NCBI GenBank assembly: GCA_936432065.2
Contig: OW386289.2
Coordinates: 12,583,077-12,647,076, forward strand
Reading direction: 5' to 3'
Length of the DNA: 64,000 bases
DNA from: Rutpela maculata
Lineage: Eukaryota; Arthropoda; Insecta; Coleoptera; Cerambycidae
The notes below the pieces were generated by a model. The model had not been told where the DNA came from. It was given only the letters and a program-made list of their open reading frames with translations, and made no database searches. How positions within the stretch are numbered: the stretch's first letter is position 1; the number at the start of each line of letters is the position of its first letter. Both the position numbers and the translations under genes were made by a program. Shown here piece by piece: positions 43,300 to 55,739 of this stretch.

Positions 43300-44270
43300 T
43301 ATAATAGTTTTTTACTTCTTACTTGAAGAGGCAACAGATTAGCTCTGAAGAATTTGACGGCATGTCCATGGTACATCTTCACCAATCAGGATATTTTTCT
43401 CTGAATTTCTGTTATTATCCGTGGGAATATCTCCCAACCTAGATCTTGTTCAGCAATTTTTTTCATATTTTCGACTAGTTCTTTGCTCTCTTTGCCACGG
43501 TGGTAGATCGGAGATGAACCGTTAATAATTCGAATTTTATATTTGATTTTTTTAAATTTTGAGATGCTCAAAGGAAAAATATGATTCTCTTACTACGCCT
43601 ATGAATGTATTCAACACTTTTAGCAGAAATACACACCGTAAATTTATTCAGTAATAATATTCATTTGAAGTTAGAGATTTGTGTATGACTTTATTGCATA
43701 ACGAGAATCTGATGAGGCCAAGCCGCCTACTGACTTTTAGTTATCCTTCCAGGATAACGAAACTAATAACACTATGCTTTTGTTTCAAGGCGACCATCAA
43801 GGGAGGGACCATTTTCGATTGTGTGTCAGTTGAACAAGTGCCAATTGATATAAATTATGATTTAAAGGTTATTCGTACGTTACTTCTTTATATAGCATGA
43901 TTGGTATGTGTTGCTACAATTGCAATTTACCTTGATTTGAACCATTTTTAATTACTCTCTTACTTCTATAATTTATGTGTAGGTATACGTATTTAATTGA
44001 TAAATATTTTTAATTGCGTGGGAAAATAATACGAGACAAAAATTAAATAAAAGACATCAGTTTATATCCTTACACAGTTCTTGCATTTTATCTAAACACG
44101 AATATTTAAGACATCCAATAAATTAGAAATTGATAATATTGAGGCCCAAAAAAAAATGTCGAAATGGAACTAAATTCTGAATCTTTGGAAAGCATTTTAA
44201 AATGAATTATAGTTTATCTAATTATACACAGTTCTTCTTTTTATTCACAACGTCCTAACAGAAAGCTTGT
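43300..44270. other. No recognised gene
   Basis: Two minus-strand frames (43386-43571, KELVENMKKIAEQDLGWEIF; and the adjoining 43197-43385, partly in the transposon end) have coding-like composition but no recognised family. A plus-strand frame at 43679-43900 is also unrecognised. Confidence 0.35.
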
Positions 44271-44693
44271 GATCCAGGCATTATTCTGGTTGGCTTCGGT
44301 TTGCTGTATGGCACGCCTGACAGCATTTTCCGACTGGCTATGTTTAGGGCCCCTCGCTGAATTCCGCGGAGGGCCCCCTTTTAAAGTATTGAAACAAAAA
44401 TCAAGAACAACATATTTTATTGCATTTTAACATTACGTAAAATTCAAACTTTACTATAACAAAAAATAAAACATTTCAGTGTAACAAAATTAACAACAAA
44501 CAAAAAATAATAAACTCATATCAAGAAAACAAAATCAACAAAATTAATATCACAAAACACGTACATATAAAAAACTGAAAGAACTTGTTGACCAAAGTTA
44601 AAATTAATTGCAAAATAGTTACAATACAAATAAACCTTAAAATTTAATTACATAAGTACTACGAAAATGTTTCATATGCACTCTAAGAACTAA

Positions 44694-45310
44694 TTAGTAT
44701 TTTTTTAACTCTGCCGAAGAATACGCTATTTCGTCAATTATTTTATTTTTATTTATAGTATATCATTTTCAACATACCTTAGTAACAAAGGACTTAATGT
44801 ATTTTCAGAAAGCCCACTTCTTTCAGGCTTTTGTAATTTTTTTAATTTGGAAAAGCTCTTTCGCATGTGACTTGCGTGCAGGGTAAAGTTAGGACATATT
44901 TATACACAACGTAAAGGGTATTAAATAAGCCTGACTGAGAGAACAAATTACTAGATTAATAGAACCTGAAAAACACAAGACAAGCACTGGGTGCAGTTAT
45001 ATCCATTTTTGTGAATATTATTTTCTACCCAATCAAAAAATGCATCTCTCTCTTCATTGTCAGTTACGGAATCTGGATTTCCCCGAACTTTTCCCTGCAT
45101 CGTAATGGTCAGCAAATTGTGTTATTTCTACCGATATATTGACTCTATTAACACCAGTTAGTTCATTAAGCTTGATAAGAGTGTTTTTCGGAAACTCTGT
45201 AATATCACAAAAACTGGAAATAGCCTCAAGTTTTTATGAATTTAATCATGCACAATCCTTATAAAGATCTTTATTAGGTACAAATCTCTCTTCAATGCTG
45301 GTTAAAGTAC
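44694..45310 (-). pseudogene. hAT transposase C-terminal relic (ZMYM1-like type)
   Basis: The minus strand reads LDSTLTSIEERFVPNKDLYK (45310-45250), then KLEAISSFCDITEFPKNTLI, LNELTGVNRVNISVEITQFA, and after decay KSFSKLKKLQKPERSGLSEN, TLSPLLLRYVENDI, then IIDEIAYSSAELKKY and a stop at 44694-44696. The F-S-K-L-K...LS...L..VE..I pattern is the dimerisation region at the C-terminus of hAT transposases. Such relics are often annotated as zinc-finger MYM-type protein 1-like or as a 52-kDa repressor-like protein. There are several frameshifts and no N-terminal part. AGGGCCCCTCGC...GCGGAGGGCCCCC at 44345-44382 may lie near the element end. Confidence 0.7.
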
Positions 45311-45327
45311 TATCAAGTATACTAAAA

Positions 45328-45460
45328 ATAGTATATTATTCAATGAGCGGTAATGTAGGTAATAACTCACGCAGACGAAGTATACAGCACGAGCCGCAGG
45401 CGAGTGCTGTAATTCATCAAGTGAATTATTACCATTACCGCAAGTTGAATACTATACTTT
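45328..45460. mobile_element. Short palindromic MITE
   Basis: Outer arms AGTATATTATTCAATGAGCG, GTAATGTAGGTAATAACTCAC and, in reverse, GTGAATTATTACCATTACCG, CAAGTTGAATACTATACT. An inner stem is CAGCACGAGCCGCAGGCGAGTGCTG. About 133 bp, non-coding. It lies at the 5' edge of the hAT relic's surviving frame. Confidence 0.72.
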
Positions 45461-46590
45461 ATCTACGATTATAACAATAAATATTAAATTGAGAAAATTT
45501 CGTTTAAAATTGAACACACACATTTTCTAACACACTCCTTCAAAATTTTCCTCACTTATTGTCTCTGCCTTCTTATCTTCGCCGCATATTCTTGCATTCG
45601 TCGACACCTTGTCTCTCAGTTTCCATTGTCCGGGCTCATACTCCCTGTATCCTTTGTTCTATTTCATGAATTTTCTCATGATATCACCAGTATATCATGT
45701 CTTTTTCGTCCATACACCCCATTTTATCTTCAATCATACTTGGTTCTCTAAAATTCTTGTCTTTTCAGGGCTTCCTCTTACACTCTATATACTCTGTCAC
45801 TTTCTTGCAAACTTACTAATGTTCGAGGGTTGGAGAAGGGATAATAGAAGGTGTATGAGAGCTCGATAAATTCCGTACTGAAAAAAATTAATCTTCCCAC
45901 ATCCTTCTACGCCTTCCTCTTTCCCACTCATCTAGGGATGTTCTTTACCTGTTTTAAGGTCTTTAAGGTTTTAAGTCTTGCTGTGCAAACTCAATACCGT
46001 TGGCCGATTCTCTTCTCTCAGATTGAAAAATTCCAAAGTGCATCTTTCCGGTCTTAAAATTTTTTGAATACTTTTTGTGAATTTGGAGGTGGTTTTCCAC
46101 TCCTTGGGTACGAGCAAAGCAGTTGAGGGCTGTTCTGCACAGTGCACTGCGACCATTGCGCAGTAAAAACAAGAAAAATTTGCTCTTCCACATCTTCCGC
46201 CACCCCATCCAGCAAAGGGTAGTTTTTACCCCTCTAGGGGGTTGGTTCTTTGGCTGTGTTCACCCTCCAATATATCTCCCTTGCATTCTCAAGAGCTTGT
46301 AAGCTAGAAGCTTTCATGACGCAGATCTATGCCCGGAAGGGTATAGAAGGCATACCAACCCCTTCGGGGGGTTGTTACGCCCTTGGAAATAATAAATGAG
46401 AGCACGAGGGTTGCAAAGTGCCCATTTATACTCCTTTCCTTAATGATACTGATATTCATAACTTTACCCCAATTTAAGGGATATTTTTGGCTCTGCACAT
46501 ACATTTTTTTGACCTCGGAATGGGATTCAGCGTCTAAAAATACATAGGAATATCATGGTCAGTCATCCAGAGCAAGACTTTTTTTGTGGT
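45461..46590. other. No recognised gene; small inverted GC-rich block
   Basis: Several overlapping frames of 60-86 codons occur on both strands (45609-46208) with no family resemblance. TACCCCTCTAGGGGGTTGGT (46230) and ACCAACCCCTTCGGGGGGTTG (46354) form an inverted pair about 120 bp apart. The region may be an old LINE, but I could not confirm reverse-transcriptase motifs. Confidence 0.35.
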
Positions 46591-46591
46591 G

Positions 46592-47783
46592 CTGTGTTAC
46601 AGAGCTGGGTAATTACTTGTAATTTAAAAATAATTACAATTACAAATTACTTTCTAAAAGAAAAAATTAATTACAATTACAAATTACCTTTTTAAAAAGG
46701 GAACTAATTACAATTACAAAGTACATGTCTTTTAAAAAGGAATTAGCAATTACTTTTCTAATTACTTTGCCAATTACTTTTATGACAAAGTAATAGTGAC
46801 CAAACAGACAAAAAGGTAAGTTAAAATTTTAATTAAAAGTGTTGTGTAATATTGCGTTTTAATATTTATTAGAATCGTTATTAGAATGTTTGACCTTAAG
46901 AGTAATCAGGAAAAATTAAATAAATATATAGAAAAGGCAGCTTAATAGTGGAGTCGGTTTAGGAAAGGATTGGGAAAATTTTTAAGATGGATGCAGACCC
47001 TGCGGAAATTGTTTGTCATGACGAGTATAATAAAACCCTAAAATTTTAATTTCTAAAAAGGGGTGGAACCATGCTTTCCTTTTCTGAATTAGTTGTTTAA
47101 GCGATCAAAAAAAATTAAAACAACAAATTTGACCCTTAAAATGTCCAAAAAACCACTTTTCGGCCCATAAAACACTCGCCAGTGACATACAATTTCCGCC
47201 GGGTCTGCATCCATCTTAAAAAAATTCCCAACCTCGCTATTTTATTGACTAAATCAACTCCACTATAATAACAATGCCTAATAATAATAAAAATGATAAT
47301 AATAAACAGTAAACACATTTAATTTTTAAAAGTTTATTGAACAAAAATACAAAAGTTTGTGTACTTAATAAAAAAACATAAATGTGCAGCGGACCACGGC
47401 AAAAACTCGTTTTTAGTCAGTAACTTTTTTTTAACTTTTCAGATTCATTTTAAACTATGCAACTATAAAATTCTGCTTTAATGTATTCTTGTTTGTTAAA
47501 CCACATACGCATGTTCTTAAAGTAATTGTAATCGGAAAAAGTAATTGTAATTGGAAAAAGTAATTGTATTGGAGAAAGTAATTGTAATTGGAAAAAGTAA
47601 TTGTAATTGGGAAAAGTAATTGTACTTATAGAAGTAATTTGTAATTAGATAGTTCAAATAATATAATTCCAAATTACTTTAATAAAAAAAAGTACTTAAT
47701 TACAATTACAATTACACGAAAAAGAAAGGAATTGTAATTGCTAATTACTTTTTCACCAGGAGTTACCCAGCTCTGCTGTGTTA
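46592..47783. mobile_element. Non-autonomous hAT element, perfect 8-bp TSD
   Basis: The element body is 46600-47775 (1176 bp). It starts CAGAGCTGGGTAATTACTTG and ends AGGAGTTACCCAGCTCTG, and is flanked by CTGTGTTA at 46592-46599 and 47776-47783. The subterminal regions are arrays of (T)AATTAC and GTAATTG units: about ten on the left (46608-46790) and about twelve on the right (47520-47755), the latter as tandem GTAATTGTAATTGGAAAAA. No transposase frame. Ends and target duplication are diagnostic of hAT. The family differs from the 1019-2373 element but has the same organisation. Confidence 0.93.
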
Positions 47784-50700
47784 TGTATTTTTTAAAAAAA
47801 TGTCTATTTTTAACGAATTTTAATCCCTATGTCCTTTAGAGAACCTCGGCAATATTTAATATTATTTTCTGAAAGCATTTATCGCTTTGACAACATTATG
47901 CAATTCTGTTTTTTTATTTGCAAATTTAAAGTCACCTTAAATGGTCTGCCTTATCACAGTTCAGTGACTTTTTAAGCTTTCTTGTTTTCTTTTATACCAC
48001 TTAGTATCGAAAATTCGGTGTATTGTGTGATTTCTATTTTACATACACTTCTAAAATAATTACTCGTCCCTCTCGACAAAATGTGCGTGGTAATCGATCT
48101 CGTAAATTGAAAACCATTTGTATCCCTCAAATTACCCCAAACTACACACCAGATGCTGCGAATATATCACCATCCACCAACTCAAATGAATTTTTCATTA
48201 GCGAGCGAATGAAAGGGGGGTGTTGTTTTGTCTCTACAGCCTCATAGAAAATGATTAAAACGAGAGAGCGTCGTACAGCATATGACAATCAGCTGATGAA
48301 TTCTCACCTTAGTCATGCCAGTCACAGGTTAGATGATGAGGAAACGACCGGTATCCGGTACTAATTCGATTAAAGTGCTACACGTGTTCCTGGTTAAAAA
48401 AATAATTAGTAAGGGATGTAATGTACGGCCATGTTGCGCATCTAACACGATCCTGTGGAAGTCATTAGAGATAAAAGTAAAAAATGCCTACCTGGTGACA
48501 TTCATCAGAGCTGTATTAGTGTATATAAACAATATATAGACTGTCTCCGCTATGCTTGGCTGTATGAGACTATGTTCACAGTTAGAGTTGATAAGAGAGT
48601 AAACTTTTTTGTTTGCTTATTTATTTACAACTGCCCAGATAGGAAAATCAAATTAAAGATATAAATGATAAAAACAATGATATATCTCTATATAAAGAAA
48701 ATCTCAAATACAATCCTATTATATAACTTAATTACCTAGAATACATAATATTATAGTTAAAACGTCTGATATTGGGTAAACTGTGAGCACAGAGTAAATA
48801 GGTGAGAATTTTAATAAATCAGTACGACGAGTCGGTAAATAAAATAAAGAATACGATCGAGTTTGAAAAGAGGGTATATTGAAGTAAATTTCATTAATAG
48901 CTCAGGACAGTCAATTTTGTTGGTTAAAAGTTTTTGTAAAAAGAGTACAGCAAAGTATGCTTGTCGTAACGCTAGTTCATTTAAGTTAAATCTAGCCAAC
49001 AATTTTTCATATTTTTAAAATTGAACGTAGTTTTTTACTCTTACATAATTTTCAGATTTTTAAATTTTCTGAACACCCTGTACATGACATGTTAACTTAC
49101 TCCATGGCAATTATATTTTTAACAAAAGCAAAACTTTTTATAAATAAATGTTCCGCTTAAAATGAGAAATAAAAAGTTTAGCCTCTTATCTACTCTAACT
49201 GTGGACATACTGTAGGTACTTGTCAATTTAAAAAGAAACTTGAAGAAATATTGAACCGCCTCCAAAAAATTCGCTAAAAATTATGAAATAAAATTTCATC
49301 ATCGCCCAGTTAATTGAATTTTACTATATAATATTGATATTGAAATCGATTCGAAATGCGTTTGAATTCGGTTTTTTTTTGTTTTCATTCTTTTTAGTGA
49401 CCTTTTTATTTGGGTTCTATACAGTAAAGCAAATATTTGCCATTTTTAATATTTATGCTTTAATATCATGCTCGGTAATAGAGTCCTGAAATCTCCATGT
49501 ATCATAGGACTAGGCACAGATATAAGGGGATTTCTTGGCATCGATAGAATTTGCTGAAAATTTGGTATATTAGATTAATAATTGTATTCTACGTGATCAC
49601 GATACCAATTGCTTTAGTTGATATACCGGGTATAATAGAAACTTCCTATTTCTCCTTATATAATAAGAGATTTTAATATAATTTGTTCAGGGCTTATATA
49701 GTCCATAAAAGCAATTAAATACATCAATTAAAATATTTGTATCGCTGTTGGTTCGACTAGAAACGAAATGTTTTTTCAATCTACGCATAATAAAGGGCCG
49801 GAACATTATGTAATGTAATAATAATTGATTTGCCTGCTTGGTAGGTACTTCTATTCAATTTTAGTTACCATTTTTTTATAACTTTGTTATATGCTATTGG
49901 AAGTTGTGTTTAGCTTGTCCCTAACCTCTGCTTTGGAATTGGTAGTTGTTTACTTACGTGATGTAGTTATGTTATGTTTATATTATTATATTTGTACATA
50001 TATAATACAATACTACAATTTACAAGTTACGTTAATAATAAGCAATACGCTAGAGAAAAAATGTATAGATTCAAGAATAAAATTTAATACATGACTATTT
50101 GTAGAAAATATTTCACGGCGTGACCTGTGTCAAAATATTACCGTGCTAAATCTGTCGATGCGTCGATAGAGGAAGTTAAAACGATACAGTTTTCGTGTTA
50201 GTGTAGAAGAACTTGTTCTGCGTCTGAGTGACGCGACACCAATTTATTTATCAAGGGCGCCAGTCGCGTTCTCCTCTTGTTCTTCTACTCCCAGACGGGT
50301 TCGAGATAAGATACAACACGATAGAACAAGTAATAAGCCAAGGCTGCAGTACCTTAAATTATTAACAACGCTCTCTCTTTCGATAATAATTGATTTTTCT
50401 CTCTGACGGGACTTTATTCTGACGGGATTTTACTTATTTATCTAATAATAATAATGAATTTTATGCCTAAATATTTCTGATTTGTTTTCATAAAAAAATC
50501 CCTGTCAAGCTTCCGTAAGGTAACCGGAATATTGAGGTCCAAACTTGTGGAGTCATGACACGTCCAATTAATTCGATTTCCGGTCTTCCAAATGAAAACT
50601 TTCAAGGGATAAGACTTACAACAAGTCATATTGTCAATAAAATGCAAAAAGCTCAAATAATACTATTTATTTACTAGGTTTAAAATAAGTACAATGAAAT

Positions 50701-52201
50701 TGTGCAATATCCTATCCAATAAATTATATAATTTGAATTGAATCGCTTCCCCCATTAAGGCAAGGTAAACTTTACTATACAAATGTGAGCGTGCGCTAAC
50801 ACTCGATTTGGTAGAAAAGATTCATGCCCAGAATTTCGTCTTCGTAAAAGTATATTGTTTCTTTTTCCTAGTCCAAAAATTATACTTTTATTTTTGGTAC
50901 ATTTTTTCATGACCACAATATACTTTCACTTCCATGGCTTGGGCCAAAACATATTTTCCTAAAAGTGCCTTTAAATGAATTTTTTACCTAAGTCAAAATT
51001 TCATTTTGTCTTCGACTTAGGTCGATTCTGGGAGGTTCTATAACATTAACACTGTCAAAAGCCCATGTAGGTTAGTTTACCACTAATAATGACATTTGAT
51101 TGGTGCAATGTTGTCAAAAAACGGACTTTCATTGGCTATCACGTTAATGAGTGTAATAATCTTTGTAAAATACGTTGTACCTATTAGCATATGACGTGTG
51201 TTTTATTTCTTGAAATATTCCTCCGAGATACCACTCGTGCTTCTTCTTGAGCTCCGTTGTCCAAAGTAATACAACTCATGTAAATCGACAGTTTATAATC
51301 AAAATGATCAAAAATTAAATCTTCTATTTTAAAAAATCCTGCGGCCACTCCACACAGTTGGCGCACACACAGTAAGATATATCGACACTAAAATTTTTCA
51401 CCGCTCCGCAAGAAGAAATCGCCAGTACAATTTTGTTTGTCATTAACGTCCTAGCTTCTTTATAGTTACAAGCAACGGAGCAATTAACCGATATAAATTC
51501 TCATGGGTTTGACACGTAACGTAGATGCATAAATATTCTCAATTATATAAGAGACCTCTTATCTCGAGAGAAATTTAAAATTAACGGTTATTCTTCAATT
51601 CTATATTTTATGATTGATGCTGATACACGATTGAAAACGTATAATTTCTATTGAGGTTTAACTGACAGCTGTGAACAATTGGTGATAACCTCGTTGTAAC
51701 TTAATTAAAAAAAAAGTTACATGCTCTTTGATGGTTTAGAACCGCTCATGATCATTATTATTATGACAGACTTTTTGGTTCGTTAAATAGATTAATACAT
51801 TTATTGAAAGGTTAGCTCAAATCGTCTTTTACCAAATAAGATCAGACTTGAGCTTGTTATTATAGTGTTATTATACAAGTAGTTTCACTTTCTATCTATC
51901 GATGATCACCTTCGATATCTATCGATTACCAAACCATGATGAATGATCTCTAATTATTCCCAGGAATCCAATTACATCTAATTTTTAATAACTGTTATAA
52001 GATCAATCTAATAGTTTAATGGTATGGTTTAATAATTAGCAAAATTATTAGTTATCCTTTGCGAATATTGCGATATATTGTCAATAAAAATTATCTTGTT
52101 AATTACTTATTATTGCAAAGTACAGGTTCGTTTTTCTAGGAGGCATATTTCGTCAGACCTTAAGCAACTTTGTTTACACTTGTTTTTGATTATTTCACGC
52201 T
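47784..52201. other. Long gene-poor stretch
   Basis: About 4.4 kb without a recognised gene or element. Open frames at 48023-48247, 48333-48664, 49891-50094, 50438-50656 and 51184-51366 are short and unrecognised. The first and last have the most coding-like composition. ACACCCTGTACATGAC at 49072 is an isolated mariner-like terminus. TATCTATCGATGATC and CGATATCTATCGATTACC near 51895-51930 resemble TATCGATA (DREF-type) promoter elements, but no gene follows. Confidence 0.4.
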
Positions 52202-52420
52202 ATGGTAAATACAAGGTGTCCATGGATTTCGGATGAGGAATAACTTCTTTTAAGGATTTACGAGAAAAAACCATTGTTGATGAAAATTTTTGCTTGTCCT
52301 GAAATCCAAAAAGCTTTCATTATCTTTATAATTTTCCCACAGTGTGGTCAGTGTGAACAATCTATGAAAGAATTGCTGGAGCGGGCAAAAGCCTTTGGTG
52401 TGATGCTGCTTCTAAAGTAG
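52202..52420 (+). pseudogene. Possible MADF/Myb-SANT-like domain relic
   Basis: From the ATG at 52202 the plus strand reads MVNTRCPWISDEE, a stop, LLLRIYEKKPLLMKIFACPE, then FPQCGQCEQSMKELLERAKA and a stop. W-x-x-E-E-x-x-L-L-x-x-Y-E is how the DNA-binding helices of transposon-associated Myb/SANT-like or MADF domains begin, and K-x-L-L-x-x-A-K fits the third helix. The match is short and interrupted, so this is tentative. Confidence 0.3.
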
Positions 52421-52425
52421 TTTCT

Positions 52426-52560
52426 AAACACTACACTCAACGATTGTTTCGTCAATCATGTAGGCATCATCTAGGGATGATTAAAACTTTAATCATCTCC
52501 AGATAATGCCAACATAGTTGGCGATACCCGCATCGAGTGACATTATTCGGGTGTAGTGTT
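52426..52560. mobile_element. Short hairpin MITE
   Basis: AAACACTACACTCAACGATT...GGCATCATCTAGGGATGATTAAA pairs with TTTAATCATCTCCAGATAATGCC...ATTCGGGTGTAGTGTT. The hairpin is about 135 bp. It follows directly on the possible Myb/SANT relic. Confidence 0.7.
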
Positions 52561-53859
52561 CAGGTGTTTTGGTGTTTGTGGCAATTAAGTACTTCATTGG
52601 AAATGTAAAAATTGACCAATTATCGAGTAGCTTTTCCTGCTCTCGTTAGATAATAACCACGTTATTATATTCGCTTTAGTTATAGTAGAGTAAATCTAAG
52701 GATCTAAATTCCCTAAAAAGGACTTGTCTTCCAATAGCAATTTTTTTTGCTGAAATTTGTTGTAAACATTACAAAAAGTATAGCACAATGTTTTGGAATA
52801 AATTTTCAAAATTGGGTTTTTTCGTCGATTCTCTTAAATACTTCTAGAGGAGTCAAATTAGGACTAAAGATCTCGCAATGTCAATTGTCTGACCAGGACA
52901 ATTTTTTTGTTTAAATGTGTCCCGGAGATCAACTTAAGTTCACATTTCAGTTTTGTAGTTTCTGCGAGGTCGGCGTATTGTTTATTTAAACAATTTAATT
53001 TTTTAGACTGTGTTTTCCATCGGTTTTCTTTGAATATCTCGAAATCTGTAAGTCTTGTGGAAAACAACAAAAAGAAGGAAAATGTTCGTTATGAGCTGTA
53101 AAATAAAAGTACCTAAACTATAATTAATTTCAATTGTTATTATTATTGTAAAAAAATTGAATATTGCAAAATTATGCGTTTCTAAACAAATCACTATTCT
53201 TTCCAAAGTAATGGATAATATTCAGTGAAATTTTGGATAAATATAGCTCTTATAAAGTAGAATCATGACTTAAAATTTCAAATCAAAATGATTAAAACGG
53301 CTCAAATATACAGTTGTTGCCAAAATTTTGCACCCTTGGGAAATCCTACCATAAAAACCAAGAAATGTGTACGATTGCTCAAATTGTAGCTTTTTATATG
53401 TACTTGAAGGTCACGGACAGAGAATTTTTTTTTCTTCAAAATTTAAACCCTTTTTATTGCAGTTGTTTATAATTTTCGAAATTGTAGTTGTAAGCAAATT
53501 CAAATAACTCATTGGTTTTTTTATGAATTCAAAAACGGTAAAGGAGTAATGAAACTAGATTAAAAATGCCAACTTAAAAAAAAAAAATTAAGGATCTACT
53601 TACATTTGGAGCTGAGATACGTTAGTTTTTACGTTTAAGTCACTTATAAATAACAAATCGATGTTTTTATTGAAATTTGGACCGGTAATTCTCCAATGTC
53701 TATTATTTTGCTCTGCTATTTGAAAATAATCCAAAGCTAGAATTGTTAAAAGATACTGTATAGAGGCCTGAAAGTGGGGTCTTTAGCGATTTTTTAGAGA
53801 TCCTAAAATCACCAAATATGTCTAAATGTTATACTATGTTTTTACAAACCGGACTTTGG

Positions 53860-54705
53860 TCGCTAGATAGCCCAGTAGGTAAGGCGACTAGCACTAGGTC
53901 CAAGAAACGTCTCAAAAATGCTATCAGTTCAAATTGAACGGTAGCCCGCTTACCCGCAATATTACCAGAATCAGACAGCATAATGCCATACTTTTTGATA
54001 TAAGAAACCCCCTACCATACTAGGCGTTGCCTACACACCCTAGCCACACTTCGTTCTACGATAACTTACCCTTACCCTTACTCTTATTTTTCCTCAACTT
54101 TAAATCTTTCCATTCCCTCTTTCTCCCCCTTTATGTTGGTACAATTTTGTTTCTTTATCCTTTTTGTTATTTTGTTATTTTTTGTCTCTCTAAATCCCCT
54201 CTAGGCCGAAAACCTAAATTCTAATTTTTTAAACCACAAGTTTATTCCCATAATTTTATTCCCTTATCGGCGATCAGACCACAAGGTCATCATTTGTTCG
54301 AACGGGTTTTTTCATTCAGTTGTGTTCCCCGTATCAACAATCAAAATTACGAAGTGCGCTCGCCTACGATTTTAGTGTTCTCAGTGTTTTGTGTTTATTT
54401 TAAAGTTACTTTTAGGTCCATGTGGACACGTCAAAAATTCTAATCTAGTTTTTAAGTCTGCCTATGGCAGACAGGAGCTTCTAGCCCCCCCCCCCTTTGA
54501 ATTTACCTCCAAGTCGAACCGGACCCTACCTGGCCCATCCTCACACCCAACCCGGCGATGTTCGCCGTGGTGGTCTGGCTGGCTGGCTCCCGGCTAGGCA
54601 CATATATTGTACTTAAAGTTTAAATAAAATATTTTTGAATTGACTAGCACTTTTTATTGAGAATACGGACGTCTCGGGTTCAAATCCTGCTCCCGAAATA
54701 TACTT
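53860..54705 (+). repeat. tRNA-like/SINE head split by a retroposon
   Basis: The left piece, CTAGATAGCCCAGTAGGTAAGGC (about 53861-53885), has a Pol III A-box shape. The right piece, GAGAATACGGACGTCTCGGG plus GGTTCAAATCC (54660-54695), has a B box. They are separated by a 747-bp insertion flanked by GACTAGCAC. Removing the insertion brings A and B boxes to about 50 bp apart, as in a tRNA or tRNA-derived SINE. Amino-acid identity cannot be assigned. Confidence 0.6.
53886..54650 (+). mobile_element. Retroposon with 9-bp target duplication
   Basis: The insert is 53895-54641. GACTAGCAC occurs at 53886-53894 and again at 54642-54650. The insert ends TAAATAAAATATTTTTGAATT, with an AATAAA signal close to its 3' end. 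This fits a 5'-truncated LINE on the plus strand. GC-rich 3' segment: CCCGGCGATGTTCGCC, then a CTGG/GGCT-rich block and CCCGGCTAGG. No reverse-transcriptase motif is seen. Confidence 0.7.
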
Positions 54706-55739
54706 TTGTATCAGTAATATTAAAAGTTTTACAAAGCTGTATACATGAACATAAGAGTAGTTGTTTAAGTTAGGTTGGTTTACCATTTTCGTGACCAAAA
54801 ATAAAAAAGTTATAAAAAAATTGAAAATGTGCATTATGTTCTCAAAGCCGCCTTATTCGATATTATTTTAACAATTGTAGCTTTGAATTATCTTCAAATA
54901 GCAGAAACAAAATAATAAGCATTAGAGGGTAACCAGCCTAAATGTCAAGAAGAAATATCGATTTGTTTATTTATAAGTTACTTAAACGAAAATACTAATG
55001 TATCCTCAGCTCCAAATGCAAGTAGAGCATTAATTTTTTTTTTCAAAAGTTGACTTTTTTATTCTACTTTCATTACTCGTTTACCGTTTTTGATTTCATA
55101 AAAAAACCAGAGAGTTATTTGAACTTGTTTATGTCTAAAATTTCTAAAACTATAAACAAATGCAATAAAACGGGTTTAAATTTTGAAAAAGAAAAATGTT
55201 TTTCTCCGTGATTTTAAAGTACTTATAGAATGTTACAATTTACACAAGGGTGCAAAGTTTTAGCAACAATTGTATATTTGAGCCGTTTTGGTAATCATTT
55301 TGATTTGAAATTTTAAGAGCTATATTTTTTCCAAAATTTCATTGAATATTATCCATTATTTTTTGAAGAAGAGTGGTTTGTTTTAAAATGCATAATTTTG
55401 CAATGTTCAATTTTTTTTTAATAATAATAACAACTGGTATGGATTATAGTTTATCTACTTTTATTGTACAGCTCAAAACGAACATTTTCCTTCTTTTTGT
55501 TGTTTTCCATACAGACAGAGAGCCGGCTGTCAAATATCCTATGAATAAGATACAGGAAAAACTTTGTGTGAGGGATTAATACTACGACAGACCTAAGAAG
55601 AGCCACCTTTTATACAAGCTAATTTTGCCCGCGTTATGGAATTTTGACCTCACTTCCAGTTCCGATTTTTAATGTTTTCTTAAGTTATCAATAATAGTCC
55701 CTTGAGGTAAAGCTTTTACCCCACCGGACCACAAGACCT

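Larger units (their letters stand above)
53053..55511. mobile_element. Foldback element nested in the composite
   Basis: The arms are 53053-53760 and 54850-55511, about 680 bp each and roughly 85 percent alike by eye. Shared blocks include GTGGAAAACAACAAAAAGAAGG/CCTTCTTTTTGTTGTTTTCC, TTGCAAAATTATGC, AATGGATAATATT, TTTCAAATCAAAATGATTA, ACGGCTCAAATATAC, TTTGCACCCTTG and ATCGATTTGTT. The centre of about 1.1 kb holds a split tRNA-like sequence. No transposase. Confidence 0.85.

Noticed and set aside
45609..46208. Overlapping frames of 60-86 codons on both strands
   Set aside because: They overlap on opposite strands, match no family, and fit chance open frames in C/T-rich sequence.
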